Positions 5,677-13,427 of a stretch of 28,092 bases of DNA are shown one piece after another. A model generated the notes under the pieces. The model was not told the DNA's origin. It was given only the letters and a program-made list of their open reading frames with translations, and ran no database searches. A program made the position numbers and the translations under genes. Source of the DNA: Bacteroidia bacterium (lineage in GTDB: Bacteria; Bacteroidota; Bacteroidia; Chitinophagales; Saprospiraceae). Every line of letters starts with the position of its first letter. Positions within the stretch are counted from its first letter, which is position 1. The stretch lies in NCBI GenBank assembly GCA_030431945.1, contig JAUIIF010000003.1, positions 1-28,092 of the forward strand. The letters are read 5' to 3'.

Positions 5677-6762
5677 ATGCGCATTACCCGAATTCTCCGA
5701 CCACCAACCGAAAAGGCACGCATGAAACGTGCGCCGACCGGCGCCGTTCCCGGAACACTCCTGTACACCGGCCAGCAGGAAATGGAAGAGGTGCACGTGC
5801 ACCTCACCCATTATGATGCCGAACACTTTGATTGTAAAACAGCCCTGGACAGCATCCCCGAAGACGATGCACCGGGACAAACCACCTGGTACGATGTGCG
5901 GGGCCTGCACCGCACGGACCTGATCGAAAAAATCGGTAAATCTTACGGCATGCACCAGCTGGCGCTGGAGGACGTGCTGGACGTACAGCAACGCCCCAAG
6001 ATGGAGGCCTACAAAGACGGGATTCTGCTGCAGATCAAGGCCTTTGATTTTGATAAAAAAGAGCTGGACCTCAGCATTGAGCAAGTATCGATTTACCTGA
6101 CCGGCCAAACGGTGATCACCTTTCAGGAAGATGCCGGAGACCTCTTCGTAGCTGTACGTAACCGCCTGGAAACGTCAAGCGGAAGAATCCGGTCACGCGG
6201 AGCGGATTACCTCGCTTATGCCCTGATTGACAGTGTGGTCGACCATTACTTTACCGTACTGGACAAAATCGAAGAAACGCTGGATGAGCTGGAAGATACT
6301 ATTCTCACCAAGCCGGAAATGGCCACCAAGTCGCGCCTGCACGACCTGCGCCTCGCGCTACTGACCATGCGTAAAAGTACCAGCCCGACGCGTGAACTGA
6401 CGAATAAGTTCGGCGATACGGAACACGCCCTGGTGACGGAGGACACCCAGCTTTTTGTCCGGGATTTAAAGGATCACATCATTCAGATTACGGACCTGGT
6501 GGAAACGTACCGGGACGTGACGAATGGATTGTACGACCTGTACGTAAGCGAAATCAGCTTCCGGATGAACAGTGTCATGCAAACCCTTACCATCTTTTCC
6601 ACCATCTTCATGCCACTGGGCTTTCTGGCCGGAATTTTCGGGATGAACTTCGCCTACATCCCGGGCCTGGACAACCCTTATGGCTACTATATTCTGTGGG
6701 CGGTAATGATCATGCTGTCTGGCGGGATGTTGATTTGGTTCAGGTGGCGGCGCTGGCTGTAA
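5677..6762 (+). CDS. corA: CorA family magnesium/cobalt transporter
   Basis: The 361-residue protein has the CorA plan: a large cytoplasmic alpha/beta N-terminal domain (about 1-240), a long helix, and two C-terminal membrane segments. The signature GMN sits at about residues 322-324 (GIFGMNF), at the mouth of the pore after the first segment (TIFSTIFMPLGFLAGIFG). The second segment is LWAVMIMLSGGMLIWF, and the protein ends in the basic RWRRWL. The family forms pentameric channels that import Mg2+ along the membrane potential. HQLALEDVLDVQQRPKMEAY at about 102-121 is the typical conserved block. An alternative start at Met16 (5722) is possible. It is divergent from aroA and probably transcribed alone. 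Confidence 0.95.
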   Translation: MRITRILRPPTEKARMKRAPTGAVPGTLLYTGQQEMEEVHVHLTHYDAEHFDCKTALDSIPEDDAPGQTTWYDVRGLHRTDLIEKIGKSYGMHQLALEDVLDVQQRPKMEAYKDGILLQIKAFDFDKKELDLSIEQVSIYLTGQTVITFQEDAGDLFVAVRNRLETSSGRIRSRGADYLAYALIDSVVDHYFTVLDKIEETLDELEDTILTKPEMATKSRLHDLRLALLTMRKSTSPTRELTNKFGDTEHALVTEDTQLFVRDLKDHIIQITDLVETYRDVTNGLYDLYVSEISFRMNSVMQTLTIFSTIFMPLGFLAGIFGMNFAYIPGLDNPYGYYILWAVMIMLSGGMLIWFRWRRWL

Positions 6763-6882
6763 TACCAGAGGTAAACCTTGAATTGGCGAGGGATAATGGT
6801 TAAATTGAGTGGCTGGTGCGCTAAACTTTGAGCAAATGCCCCATAAATGCGTTCTTTACCACGAAAACCAACACTAAGCAAA

Positions 6883-7827
6883 ATGAATAAGCAGTCATTG
6901 ACCATCCTGGCCGTCATCCTGGCTATCCTGTTTCTGGGTAGCCTGTTTTGGGGGATAAGCCGTAACAGTGCGGCGGGCGAACTCACCGCTGAAAACACGG
7001 AATTAAGCGGAGAAGTGAGCCAGCTGGCGGCGCTCCGCGCCACCCTGGAGGCCCAGGTTGACAGCCTGGGAGCGGTTTACGAATCTGCCGTAGCAGATAA
7101 CGAATCACTGCAAGGACAGCTGACGGAAGCCCAGGAAACGACCAAGCGGGCGCTGTACGATATGCGTCAGGCTCAGAAAAGTCGCAAAAACGATAATGAA
7201 GTTGCCTACAAGATGCGGGTCGAAATCGAGGACCTGATCAACGCCCGGGCCAACCTGGAACGCAGTGTTTTGGAACTGGAGGCTGAAAACCAGGAGCTGC
7301 GCAAGGCTAACGTAGTCCTGCGCCAGGACCTGAGCGACGCCAAAACGGCAGCTTATAATTTTGAGAAAAAAAGCGAAAACCTGGAAACCATGGCCCAGAC
7401 TATGGAGAAGCAAATCAGTGAAATGACGCTGGGCGCCTTTAAAGCCTCCGCTATCCAGGTGGATATGTATTCAGGGCGTAAGGGCACGAAGGTAACGGCC
7501 GATGCCAGTCGCGTACGGCGGATGAACGTCAGCTTCGACCTGACCAACGTTCCGGATAAATACCTGGGGGTACGCCCTATTTACTTGGTCCTGACGGACC
7601 AGTCCGGCACCCCCATCACTTCCGAGAATCCGGTGCGGGCCAAAGCCATCGTCAACGGCGCGGAAATGGACCTGATCGCCCTGGAGGGCCGCGACGTGAA
7701 CGTAGAGAAAAACCAGCGGATCAGCTTTACGCACGACCTGGACGTGAAGTTGACGGCCGGTGCCTACCGGGCCCAGATTTTTACGGACCTCGGCTCGTTG
7801 GGGGCTGTTGCGGTCAACCTTCGCTAG
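6883..7827 (+). CDS. Membrane-anchored coiled-coil protein, unknown function
   Basis: The frame opens at 6847, but the ATG at 6883 (MNKQSLTILAVILAILF) puts a normal signal-anchor at the very N-terminus and is preferred, giving 314 residues. After one membrane segment (about 6-24) comes a long heptad-rich helix from about 30 to 175, with many Glu, Leu, Ala and Gln (for example LEAQVDSLGAVYESAVADN). A globular C-terminal domain (about 190-314) follows, with beta-strand-like stretches such as MNVSFDLTNVPDKYLGVRPI and GAYRAQIFTDLGSLGAVAVN. The layout recalls Bacteroidota envelope spacer proteins. No catalytic motif is seen. It is probably exposed to the periplasm. Function is unknown, and the neighbours (corA, accA) give no hint. 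Confidence 0.8.
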   Translation: MNKQSLTILAVILAILFLGSLFWGISRNSAAGELTAENTELSGEVSQLAALRATLEAQVDSLGAVYESAVADNESLQGQLTEAQETTKRALYDMRQAQKSRKNDNEVAYKMRVEIEDLINARANLERSVLELEAENQELRKANVVLRQDLSDAKTAAYNFEKKSENLETMAQTMEKQISEMTLGAFKASAIQVDMYSGRKGTKVTADASRVRRMNVSFDLTNVPDKYLGVRPIYLVLTDQSGTPITSENPVRAKAIVNGAEMDLIALEGRDVNVEKNQRISFTHDLDVKLTAGAYRAQIFTDLGSLGAVAVNLR

Positions 7828-7844
7828 TCAGCACCTGCGGTACG

Positions 7845-7990
7845 CTGTTCCGGGTAAAGCCAGGGCAAGCGTAGGCTGGCTCGTCGGCCGCAACGTGAAA
7901 GACGACCCTGGTTCCGTCCGCGCAGCAGCCCGGCACGGAATCAGGCCACTTCGTGTCCGCCTCGGCCGACGAATGCTCGCTTCCTGCGAT
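7845..7990. repeat. GC-rich dispersed intergenic repeat copy
   Basis: The 7921-7990 part starts cgcagcagcccggcacgg, close to the start of the 98-bp repeats at 15740 and 15981. Its core 7941-7983 (43 bases) recurs in inverted orientation at 15888-15930 with two differences. The 16 bases at 7958-7973 also occur at 483-498. It lies in the gene-free gap between the coiled-coil gene and accA. Confidence 0.7.
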
Positions 7991-8038
7991 TACCCTATTG
8001 ATGAAACCTAATGGCTGGACTGCGAACGACTAGTTTCG

Positions 8039-8046
8039 TACCTTTG
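8039..8046 (+). promoter_or_regulatory. -7 promoter element of the accA operon
   Basis: TACCTTTG is a perfect match to the Bacteroidota -7 consensus TANNTTTG, 29 bases before the accA ATG. The -33 element is not clear. It would drive accA, the DUF6913 gene and dapA together. Confidence 0.5.
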
Positions 8047-8075
8047 CCCCCGCTTTATCAAAAACCACTGAACAC

Positions 8076-9032
8076 ATGGTATTTCTAGAATTTGAGCGTC
8101 CCCTCGAGAAACTCTACGAACAGCTGGAAAAGGTCCGCGAAGTCGCTGAGGATGGAGTAGTGGATATGCAGGAGACCATTCAGGAGTTGGAGAGTCGTAT
8201 CAAGCAAACCCGCAAGGAAATCTACAGTGATCTTTCCGGCTGGCAGCGTGTACAACTCAGCCGCCATCCGGAACGTCCGTATACCCTGTACTACATCGAA
8301 CAAATGTGCCGGAAATTCGTGGAACTGCACGGTGACCGGAACTTCGGGGATGATAAAGCAGTCGTGGGGGGCATCGGCAATATGGACGGCCAGACGGTGA
8401 TGATTATCGGTCATCAGAAAGGAGTAAATACCAAGATGCGGCAGTACCGCAACTTCGGAATGGCGAATCCGGAAGGCTACCGTAAGGCACTGCGCCTGAT
8501 GAAAATGGCGGAGCGGTTCGGTTTCCCGGTGGTGACCCTGATCGACACGCCCGGGGCCTTTCCCGGCATTGAAGCCGAGGAAAGGGGACAGGCGGAGGCT
8601 ATTGCCCGGAATCTTTTTGAGATGGCCCAGTTGCGTGTCCCGATCGTCTGTGCGGTGATTGGTGAAGGCGCGAGCGGAGGAGCTATCGGCATCGGCCTGG
8701 GTGACCACGTGATGATGCTGGAGAATACCTGGTACTCCGTCATCAGCCCGGAAAGCTGTAGCAGCATCCTCTGGCGCAGTTGGGATTATAAGGAACAAGC
8801 AGCAGATGCCCTGAAGCTGACGGCAGAAGACATGCTCAGTTTCGGCATCATTGACGAGATTGTCAAAGAGCCACACGGGGGCGCACACTCGGGGCCGGAA
8901 GAAATGGCAAAGAGCCTCAAGCGGCAGCTGAAAAAAGCCATTGCTGCCCTGCAGGAAAAAGACATTGACCAGGTTATCGAAGAGCGCATTGCTAAGTACT
9001 CAGCTATGGGTCGGGTGGAAAATGCTGGGTAA
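8076..9032 (+). CDS. accA: Acetyl-CoA carboxylase carboxyltransferase subunit alpha
   Basis: The 318-residue protein matches AccA throughout. It has the N-terminal LEFERPLEKLYEQLEKV helix, WQRVQLSRHPERPYTLYYI at about 55-73, FVELHGDRNFGDD, the crotonase-fold core VTLIDTPGAFPGIEAEERGQ at about 152-171, and GEGASGGAIGIGLGD and WYSVISPESCSSILWRSWD further on. With AccD it transfers the carboxyl group from biotin to acetyl-CoA, making malonyl-CoA for fatty acid synthesis. The gene overlaps the next by one base (TAATG at 9030-9034), pointing to translational coupling. accD is not in the window. Confidence 0.97.
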   Translation: MVFLEFERPLEKLYEQLEKVREVAEDGVVDMQETIQELESRIKQTRKEIYSDLSGWQRVQLSRHPERPYTLYYIEQMCRKFVELHGDRNFGDDKAVVGGIGNMDGQTVMIIGHQKGVNTKMRQYRNFGMANPEGYRKALRLMKMAERFGFPVVTLIDTPGAFPGIEAEERGQAEAIARNLFEMAQLRVPIVCAVIGEGASGGAIGIGLGDHVMMLENTWYSVISPESCSSILWRSWDYKEQAADALKLTAEDMLSFGIIDEIVKEPHGGAHSGPEEMAKSLKRQLKKAIAALQEKDIDQVIEERIAKYSAMGRVENAG

Positions 9033-9589
9033 TGGCCTGGCTGCAAGACATAAAAGACCGGTTTTTCCGCCGCCGCCTGGAGGCGGAGAGGGCAAAGCCT
9101 CCTGCGGGGGATAAAGGACAACGTCTGCATCCGGATACGGTACAGGAAATAACCATTCTCTTCCTGGCCGACTCCGCCGAAGACCGCAAGGTCATTGATA
9201 AGTGGCGGGATGCGCATCAACAGCCCGGACGTAAGATCAAGACCTACGGATATTTCGAGCATGAGGTCGGGTCCGCCAGTTTTGATTTCGGAATTGTCTC
9301 CGTGAAGGACCTTAACTGGTTTGGCGCTCCGCAGGGCGACGTAGTGGACGACTACAAGGCCGGCACCACGGACCTCCTGATCAGGTTAGGCCCCGCTTCT
9401 CATCCGGTGCTCGATTACCTGGCCGCCATCAAGGCGGCATCCCTCAAAGTCGGCCCGTATACCGACGACCCTGCCAACCCTTATCATTTGCAGTACGACG
9501 GCGAAAAATTCGGAAAACCGAAGGACCAATTCGCTGCTGTCGCCAAAATTTTCACTTTCACGAATGCAACAGCCTCTTCCACCGTTTAG
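9032..9589 (+). CDS. DUF6913 family protein, between accA and dapA
   Basis: The 185-residue soluble protein has no signal peptide. I recognise the Bacteroidota-specific family that I recall as DUF6913. It shows a basic amphipathic N-terminus (WLQDIKDRFFRRRLEAER), ITILFLADSAEDRKVIDKW at about 40-58, SVKDLNWFGAP at about 90-100, and DYKAGTTDLLIRLGPASHPV at about 107-126, a strand and turn pattern conserved in the family. Its start codon overlaps the accA stop by one base, and its end overlaps the dapA start by 26 bases, so the three are almost certainly one operon. Function unknown; the recurrent pairing with dapA in related genomes (from memory) suggests a link to lysine or envelope precursor synthesis. 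Confidence 0.8.
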   Translation: MAWLQDIKDRFFRRRLEAERAKPPAGDKGQRLHPDTVQEITILFLADSAEDRKVIDKWRDAHQQPGRKIKTYGYFEHEVGSASFDFGIVSVKDLNWFGAPQGDVVDDYKAGTTDLLIRLGPASHPVLDYLAAIKAASLKVGPYTDDPANPYHLQYDGEKFGKPKDQFAAVAKIFTFTNATASSTV

Positions 9590-10472
9590 CGGCACCGGCG
9601 TCGCGTTGATCACGCCCTTCAAGGCGGATCTGACCATTGACTATCCGGCTTTGGGAAACATAATTGATTACGTCATCAATGGTGGGGTAGACTACGTTGT
9701 ATGCCTCGGCACGACGGGGGAAGCCATTACCCTGAGCAGCCAGGAATGTCGGGAAATTCTGGATTTTACCATTCGTCACGTAGATGAGCGCGTCCCGATC
9801 GTCGCCGGCTTTTTCGGCGGCAACTATACCGAGAAACTGGAGAAAAACATCCGGGAGTATAACTTTGACGGGGTGGCCGGAATCATGTCCAGCAGCCCGG
9901 CCTACAGCAAGCCTCCGCAGTCAGGGATCTACCAACACTTCATGCGGGTGGCGGATGCCAGCCCCCTGCCGGTGATTATTTATAATGTGCCGGGCCGGAC
10001 GAGCAGCAACGTGCTGCCCGAAACAATCCTGAAACTGGCGGAAAACCACCACAACTTTGCCGCCGTCAAGGAGGCCAGCGGCAGGCTGGAACAGTCGGTG
10101 GAAATTCTGAAATACTGCCGGAAGGATTTTGGCGTACTCTCCGGAGACGACCCCATCACGGCGGCGGTCATCGCCATGGGCGGGCACGGCGGCATCAGCG
10201 TTATTGCCAATGCTTTGCCGGCGCAGTTCAGCGGCATGGTCAATGCTGCCCTGAACAGTAATTTCCCCGTAGCCAGAAAGCTGAATTTTGATATGCTCGA
10301 AGTACACCCCCTGCTCTACGTAGAGGGTAATCCGGTAGGGATCAAAGCAGCTGTCTCCATGCTGGGGCTGTGCCGGAACTACCTGCGCGTACCCCTGGTG
10401 CCCCTGTCGGAGCCTTACCGCGAGAAACTGCGCGCACTGTTGGCCCGGGTGCCGGACTTTGTGGTTGAGTAG
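9564..10472 (+). CDS. dapA: 4-hydroxy-tetrahydrodipicolinate synthase
   Basis: The 302-residue protein is a class I TIM-barrel aldolase of the DapA type. It has FSGTGVALITPFKADLTID at about 8-26, the pyruvate-binding CLGTTGEAITLS at about 48-59, the tyrosine of VIIYNVPGRT near 140, and the Schiff-base lysine in AAVKEASG near 168. GDDPITAAVIAMGGHGGISV follows at about 194-213. It condenses pyruvate and aspartate semialdehyde in the diaminopimelate/lysine pathway, which supplies peptidoglycan. It overlaps the DUF6913 gene by 26 bases. The start at 9564 gives the expected N-terminus. Confidence 0.96.
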   Translation: MQQPLPPFSGTGVALITPFKADLTIDYPALGNIIDYVINGGVDYVVCLGTTGEAITLSSQECREILDFTIRHVDERVPIVAGFFGGNYTEKLEKNIREYNFDGVAGIMSSSPAYSKPPQSGIYQHFMRVADASPLPVIIYNVPGRTSSNVLPETILKLAENHHNFAAVKEASGRLEQSVEILKYCRKDFGVLSGDDPITAAVIAMGGHGGISVIANALPAQFSGMVNAALNSNFPVARKLNFDMLEVHPLLYVEGNPVGIKAAVSMLGLCRNYLRVPLVPLSEPYREKLRALLARVPDFVVE

Positions 10473-10499
10473 ACCTTTTACCGGAGTAACAATCGTTGT

Positions 10500-10712
10500 T
10501 ATACCTAAGTCAAAGTGGTTTAGCATCGCTGCTCCTGCGGGGTGGGACTTTTTCACTTGCTATCGCGGCTGCTGATTTCGTTAAAAAGCCTGCTTACGGG
10601 TGGGACCCTTCACCCACCCGACGCTAGCTAAGGCTTCGCCTACGTTTTTTGCCTCATCAGCAACCACGCTAGCTACGCGCTAATTGTCCCAAACCACTCC
10701 GGCTTAGGTATA
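10500..10712. mobile_element. 213-bp MITE-like element with inverted ends
   Basis: The ends are inverted repeats of 22 bases with 19 matches (10500-10521 against 10691-10712), starting tatacctaag. Inside are a second inverted pair (gctgat 10571-10576, atcagc 10656-10661), a GC-rich hairpin (10597-10620) and two copies of acgctagcta (10621, 10666). It has no coding capacity, and the right end recurs at 282-303. That is the profile of a non-autonomous element moved by a transposase elsewhere in the genome. No clear target-site duplication was seen. Confidence 0.6.
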
Positions 10713-10724
10713 GCATAAGCGGCC

Positions 10725-10850
10725 GCTGTCTCACGGTCGCCCCAACCGTGCGTTAGCCCCCCGGCGTGGACGCGCCGGCCCGGGCCTGGTCTGCCTCGTC
10801 CTTTCCTTGCACCTGCGTCCGCGCCCGTTCGTCGAAAGAGAAAGGTCCCC
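10725..10850. repeat. Diverged copy of the GC-rich dispersed repeat
   Basis: The stretch shares ttgcacctgcgtccgcgccc (10808-10827) with the repeats at 15740 and 15981, differing at one base there. Directly upstream is the MITE-like element and downstream is the serine hydrolase gene. No gene is seen in 10473-10940. Confidence 0.45.
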
Positions 10851-10940
10851 TGGCCTTCCGCAGAGTAAATTAGCTACAACTGAGGCACTTTGCTTCGGGT
10901 AGACAACCAATTTATTTGCCGGATTAACCACGAACCCATC

Positions 10941-12308
10941 ATGAATATTCGCCCTGTTTTTCTCTTTCTTGCCCTGCTGGCCATCGCCTCGTTTACCGCG
11001 TCGGCCCAAACTAAACCCTACACTGCTGCGGACTATGACGCCGTACTAACGGCTGTTTTCCCGGAAGACGGACCCGGAGCAACGGCACTCATCTCCCGCA
11101 AAGGAGAAGTCGTCTATCACGCCGCTTTCGGTAAGGCTAACCTGGAACATCAGGTGGAAATGCGCACGGACCATATCTTCCGTATCGGCTCCATCACCAA
11201 GCAATTTACGGCCGCCGCAATCCTGAAATTGTGGGAGGAGGGCAAGCTCTCCCTCGACGATGACATCACGAAGTTCCTTCCCGACTACCCGACCCAGGGC
11301 CAAAAAATAACGGTCAGGCATTTGCTGAACCACACCTCCGGGATCAAAAGCTACACCAGTTTGGAAAGATGGGATGCCCAGGAACATCGCCGGGATCTTA
11401 CCCCACTCGAAATGATCGATAGCTTTAAAGACGAGCCAATGGATTTTGCGCCGGGAGACGAGTTCCGGTACAACAATTCGGGTTACTTTATCCTCGGCTA
11501 CATCATCGAGCAGGTCACGGGGCAGGAATACGGAACCTACGTCGAAGAAACGTTCTTCCAGCCGTTGGGCATGGCGCATTCCTCTTACGACCGTACGCAG
11601 AACATCCTGCCCAACCGCGCCAATGGATACGGGGCAGGGGAGAGTGGCTACCTGAATGCGCCCTACCTCAGCATGACCCAGCCCTATGCCGCGGGGTCCC
11701 TCCTCTCTACCGTAGCGGACCTGCACACCTGGTACCAGGCCGTCGTGGCGGGCAAGGTGATCAGCCCGGAGAGTTTTGCGCTGGCGACGTCGCCCACGGT
11801 CCTCAATAACGGAAAGACGGAAAACTATGGTTTTGGCTGGTCGCTTTCGGAGATCGAAGGAAGCCCTGCCTTTGGCCACGGTGGAGGTATCCACGGTTTC
11901 CTCACGGCTTCGACTTTTCTTCCGGAAGAAGAAGTTTTTGTAACGGTTTTTTCCAACTGTAACTGTAATAATCCCAACGGAGTCAGTAACAAATTGGCGG
12001 CTATGGCAATCGGGAAGTATCAACCCCTGGTGGCGGTAGCGGTGAGCGACGCCTGGCTGGAAGCTTACGTGGGCAACTATGAGTTGATGCCTGACTTTTT
12101 CGTAATGGTCTCCGAAAAAGATGATCAGTTGGTGGTCCGGGCTACCGGGCAGGGAGAAATCCCGTTGACGGCTGTTGGCGATCATCAATTTGCGAACGAG
12201 GCCGTAGGGATCAAAATTCGGTTTAATCCCGGCGCGGAAGGGGAAGTGCCGACGTTCACCCTCTTCCAGAATGGTGCCGAAATGGAAGCCAGGCGGGTGG
12301 ACGAATAA
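10941..12308 (+). CDS. Secreted serine hydrolase, beta-lactamase/penicillin-binding (class C-like) family
   Basis: The frame opens at 10890, but the ATG at 10941 begins a good signal peptide (MNIRPVFLFLALLAIASF, cleaved after TASA before QTKP) and is preferred, giving 455 residues. The catalytic set of the family is visible: SITK (Ser84, Lys87) as S-x-x-K, YNNSGY as the Y-x-N motif near 176, and HGGGIHG near 301 in the place of K-T-G. HLLNHTSGI at about 116-124 is the usual conserved block. After the catalytic domain, a C-terminal beta domain (about 350-455) resembles the lipocalin-like tail common in these proteins. The family includes esterases, D-aminopeptidases and carboxypeptidases; true beta-lactam hydrolysis should not be assumed. 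It probably acts in the periplasm. Flanked by repeats, likely monocistronic. Confidence 0.88.
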   Translation: MNIRPVFLFLALLAIASFTASAQTKPYTAADYDAVLTAVFPEDGPGATALISRKGEVVYHAAFGKANLEHQVEMRTDHIFRIGSITKQFTAAAILKLWEEGKLSLDDDITKFLPDYPTQGQKITVRHLLNHTSGIKSYTSLERWDAQEHRRDLTPLEMIDSFKDEPMDFAPGDEFRYNNSGYFILGYIIEQVTGQEYGTYVEETFFQPLGMAHSSYDRTQNILPNRANGYGAGESGYLNAPYLSMTQPYAAGSLLSTVADLHTWYQAVVAGKVISPESFALATSPTVLNNGKTENYGFGWSLSEIEGSPAFGHGGGIHGFLTASTFLPEEEVFVTVFSNCNCNNPNGVSNKLAAMAIGKYQPLVAVAVSDAWLEAYVGNYELMPDFFVMVSEKDDQLVVRATGQGEIPLTAVGDHQFANEAVGIKIRFNPGAEGEVPTFTLFQNGAEMEARRVDE

Positions 12309-12405
12309 GGACACCAACGCCCTGTCGTTGCGGCAAGGCCCCACCGCAATACCCGCGCTGCTGAACGAAGCTGGCTGGGTTGCGTTTCGTTTATACACAC
12401 GCCAC

Positions 12406-12490
12406 ACTACTGGACATTTTTTGGCTCCCTCTCCGCTGAGCCCTTAGGCGAAGCGAGTTGGAGAGGGCAAACCGTAAAATGTTCAGTAGT
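12406..12490. repeat. 85-bp palindromic element between serine hydrolase and fdhD
   Basis: ACTACTGGACATTTT (12406-12420) and AAAATGTTCAGTAGT (12476-12490) are inverted with one mismatch. Inside them CCCTCTCC (12427-12434) pairs with GGAGAGGG (12460-12467). The whole folds into one long hairpin. Similar short sequences flank it (atacacacgcc before, atacacgcgct after). It could be a small mobile palindromic element or a terminator-like structure. Confidence 0.5.
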
Positions 12491-12524
12491 TCATACACGC
12501 GCTTACTCCTGAAAAAAAACAGCA

Positions 12525-13361
12525 ATGCCAGCACTTCCCGGCCTGACGCACACCGCTATCCAGCGCTACCGGAACGGTACGCACGTTTCCGTTGCGGATG
12601 TAGTGGCCGTGGAGGAGCCGCTGGATATTCGCATCCGGGCCAGGGGCGTTACCCGGTCGGTGGCCATTACGATGCGCACGCCAGGACAGGATGAACACCT
12701 GGCCCTGGGGTTCCTCTTTTCGGAAGGGGTAGTGGGCGCGGACGCCGGTGCGCTGGAAGTTGAAAAGAGCAAGGGAAGAACAATTGCTGAAGCGGACAAC
12801 GTCATTACCGTTGTGCTGCCGCCGGGGCAGTCCGTAGACTGGAAGCGGCTGGAACGCCACGCCTACACCACCAGCAGCTGCGGCGTGTGTGGGAAAACGT
12901 CGCTGGCACAAGTGTACGCCGCAGTACCCTACGGTGAAGTCGGAGGGACGGGCTTACGGGTGTCGCCGGACATCATCCGCTCCCTCCCGGACAAACTGCG
13001 CTCCGCCCAGGAACTTTTTACCCAAACGGGCGGCATCCACGCCGCTGGCCTTTTTGATCCGGAGGGCAACCTGCTGCATTTTGCTGAAGACGTAGGCCGG
13101 CACAATGCCCTGGACAAACTCATCGGTTATGCCCTGCGGCAAAACCTGCCTCCGCTGCAACAGCACCTCCTCCTGCTCAGCGGGCGGGCCAGCTTTGAAC
13201 TGGTCCAGAAAGCCGCTATGGCCGGCATTCAACTGGTGGCCGCCGTAGGCGCTCCTTCGTCTCTGGCCGTTTCGCTCGCCGGGGAAATGGGCATCACCCT
13301 CTGTGGCTTTACTTCGGAGAAAGGCTTCAATTGTTACGGGGGGGCAGAGCGAATTCTCTGA
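12525..13361 (+). CDS. fdhD: Formate dehydrogenase accessory sulfurtransferase FdhD
   Basis: The 278-residue protein has the FdhD signature. SSCGVCGK gives Cys119 and Cys122, the mobile-loop cysteines that carry sulfur. Other hallmarks are EDEHLALGFLFSEGV-like text (GQDEHLALGFLFSEGVVG, about 54-71), GGIHAAGLFDPEG at about 168-180, EDVGRHNALDKLIG at about 187-200 and SGRASFELVQKAAMAG at about 222-237. FdhD takes sulfur from a cysteine desulfurase and puts it on the molybdenum cofactor, which formate dehydrogenases need. It lies 66 bases before an FdhF-type oxidoreductase, its presumed client. The start at 12525 (MPALPGLTHTAIQ) fits the family. The two genes are probably co-regulated, although a promoter-like element lies between them. 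Confidence 0.95.
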   Translation: MPALPGLTHTAIQRYRNGTHVSVADVVAVEEPLDIRIRARGVTRSVAITMRTPGQDEHLALGFLFSEGVVGADAGALEVEKSKGRTIAEADNVITVVLPPGQSVDWKRLERHAYTTSSCGVCGKTSLAQVYAAVPYGEVGGTGLRVSPDIIRSLPDKLRSAQELFTQTGGIHAAGLFDPEGNLLHFAEDVGRHNALDKLIGYALRQNLPPLQQHLLLLSGRASFELVQKAAMAGIQLVAAVGAPSSLAVSLAGEMGITLCGFTSEKGFNCYGGAERIL

Positions 13362-13387
13362 GCAAACAATCTTCCCCCAAATCTGCT

Positions 13388-13395
13388 TACCTTAA
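13388..13395 (+). promoter_or_regulatory. Candidate internal -7 element before the FdhF-like gene
   Basis: TACCTTAA resembles TANNTTTG with two mismatches, 32 bases before the ATG at 13428. It could give the oxidoreductase its own start in addition to readthrough from fdhD. Weak evidence. Confidence 0.25.
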
Positions 13396-13427
13396 GTAAT
13401 TGCCACTACCAACTCACCAACCAACTG

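Noticed and set aside
11046..12407. 453-residue open frame on the minus strand
   Set aside because: It is antisense to the serine hydrolase with its catalytic motifs; no recognisable domain.
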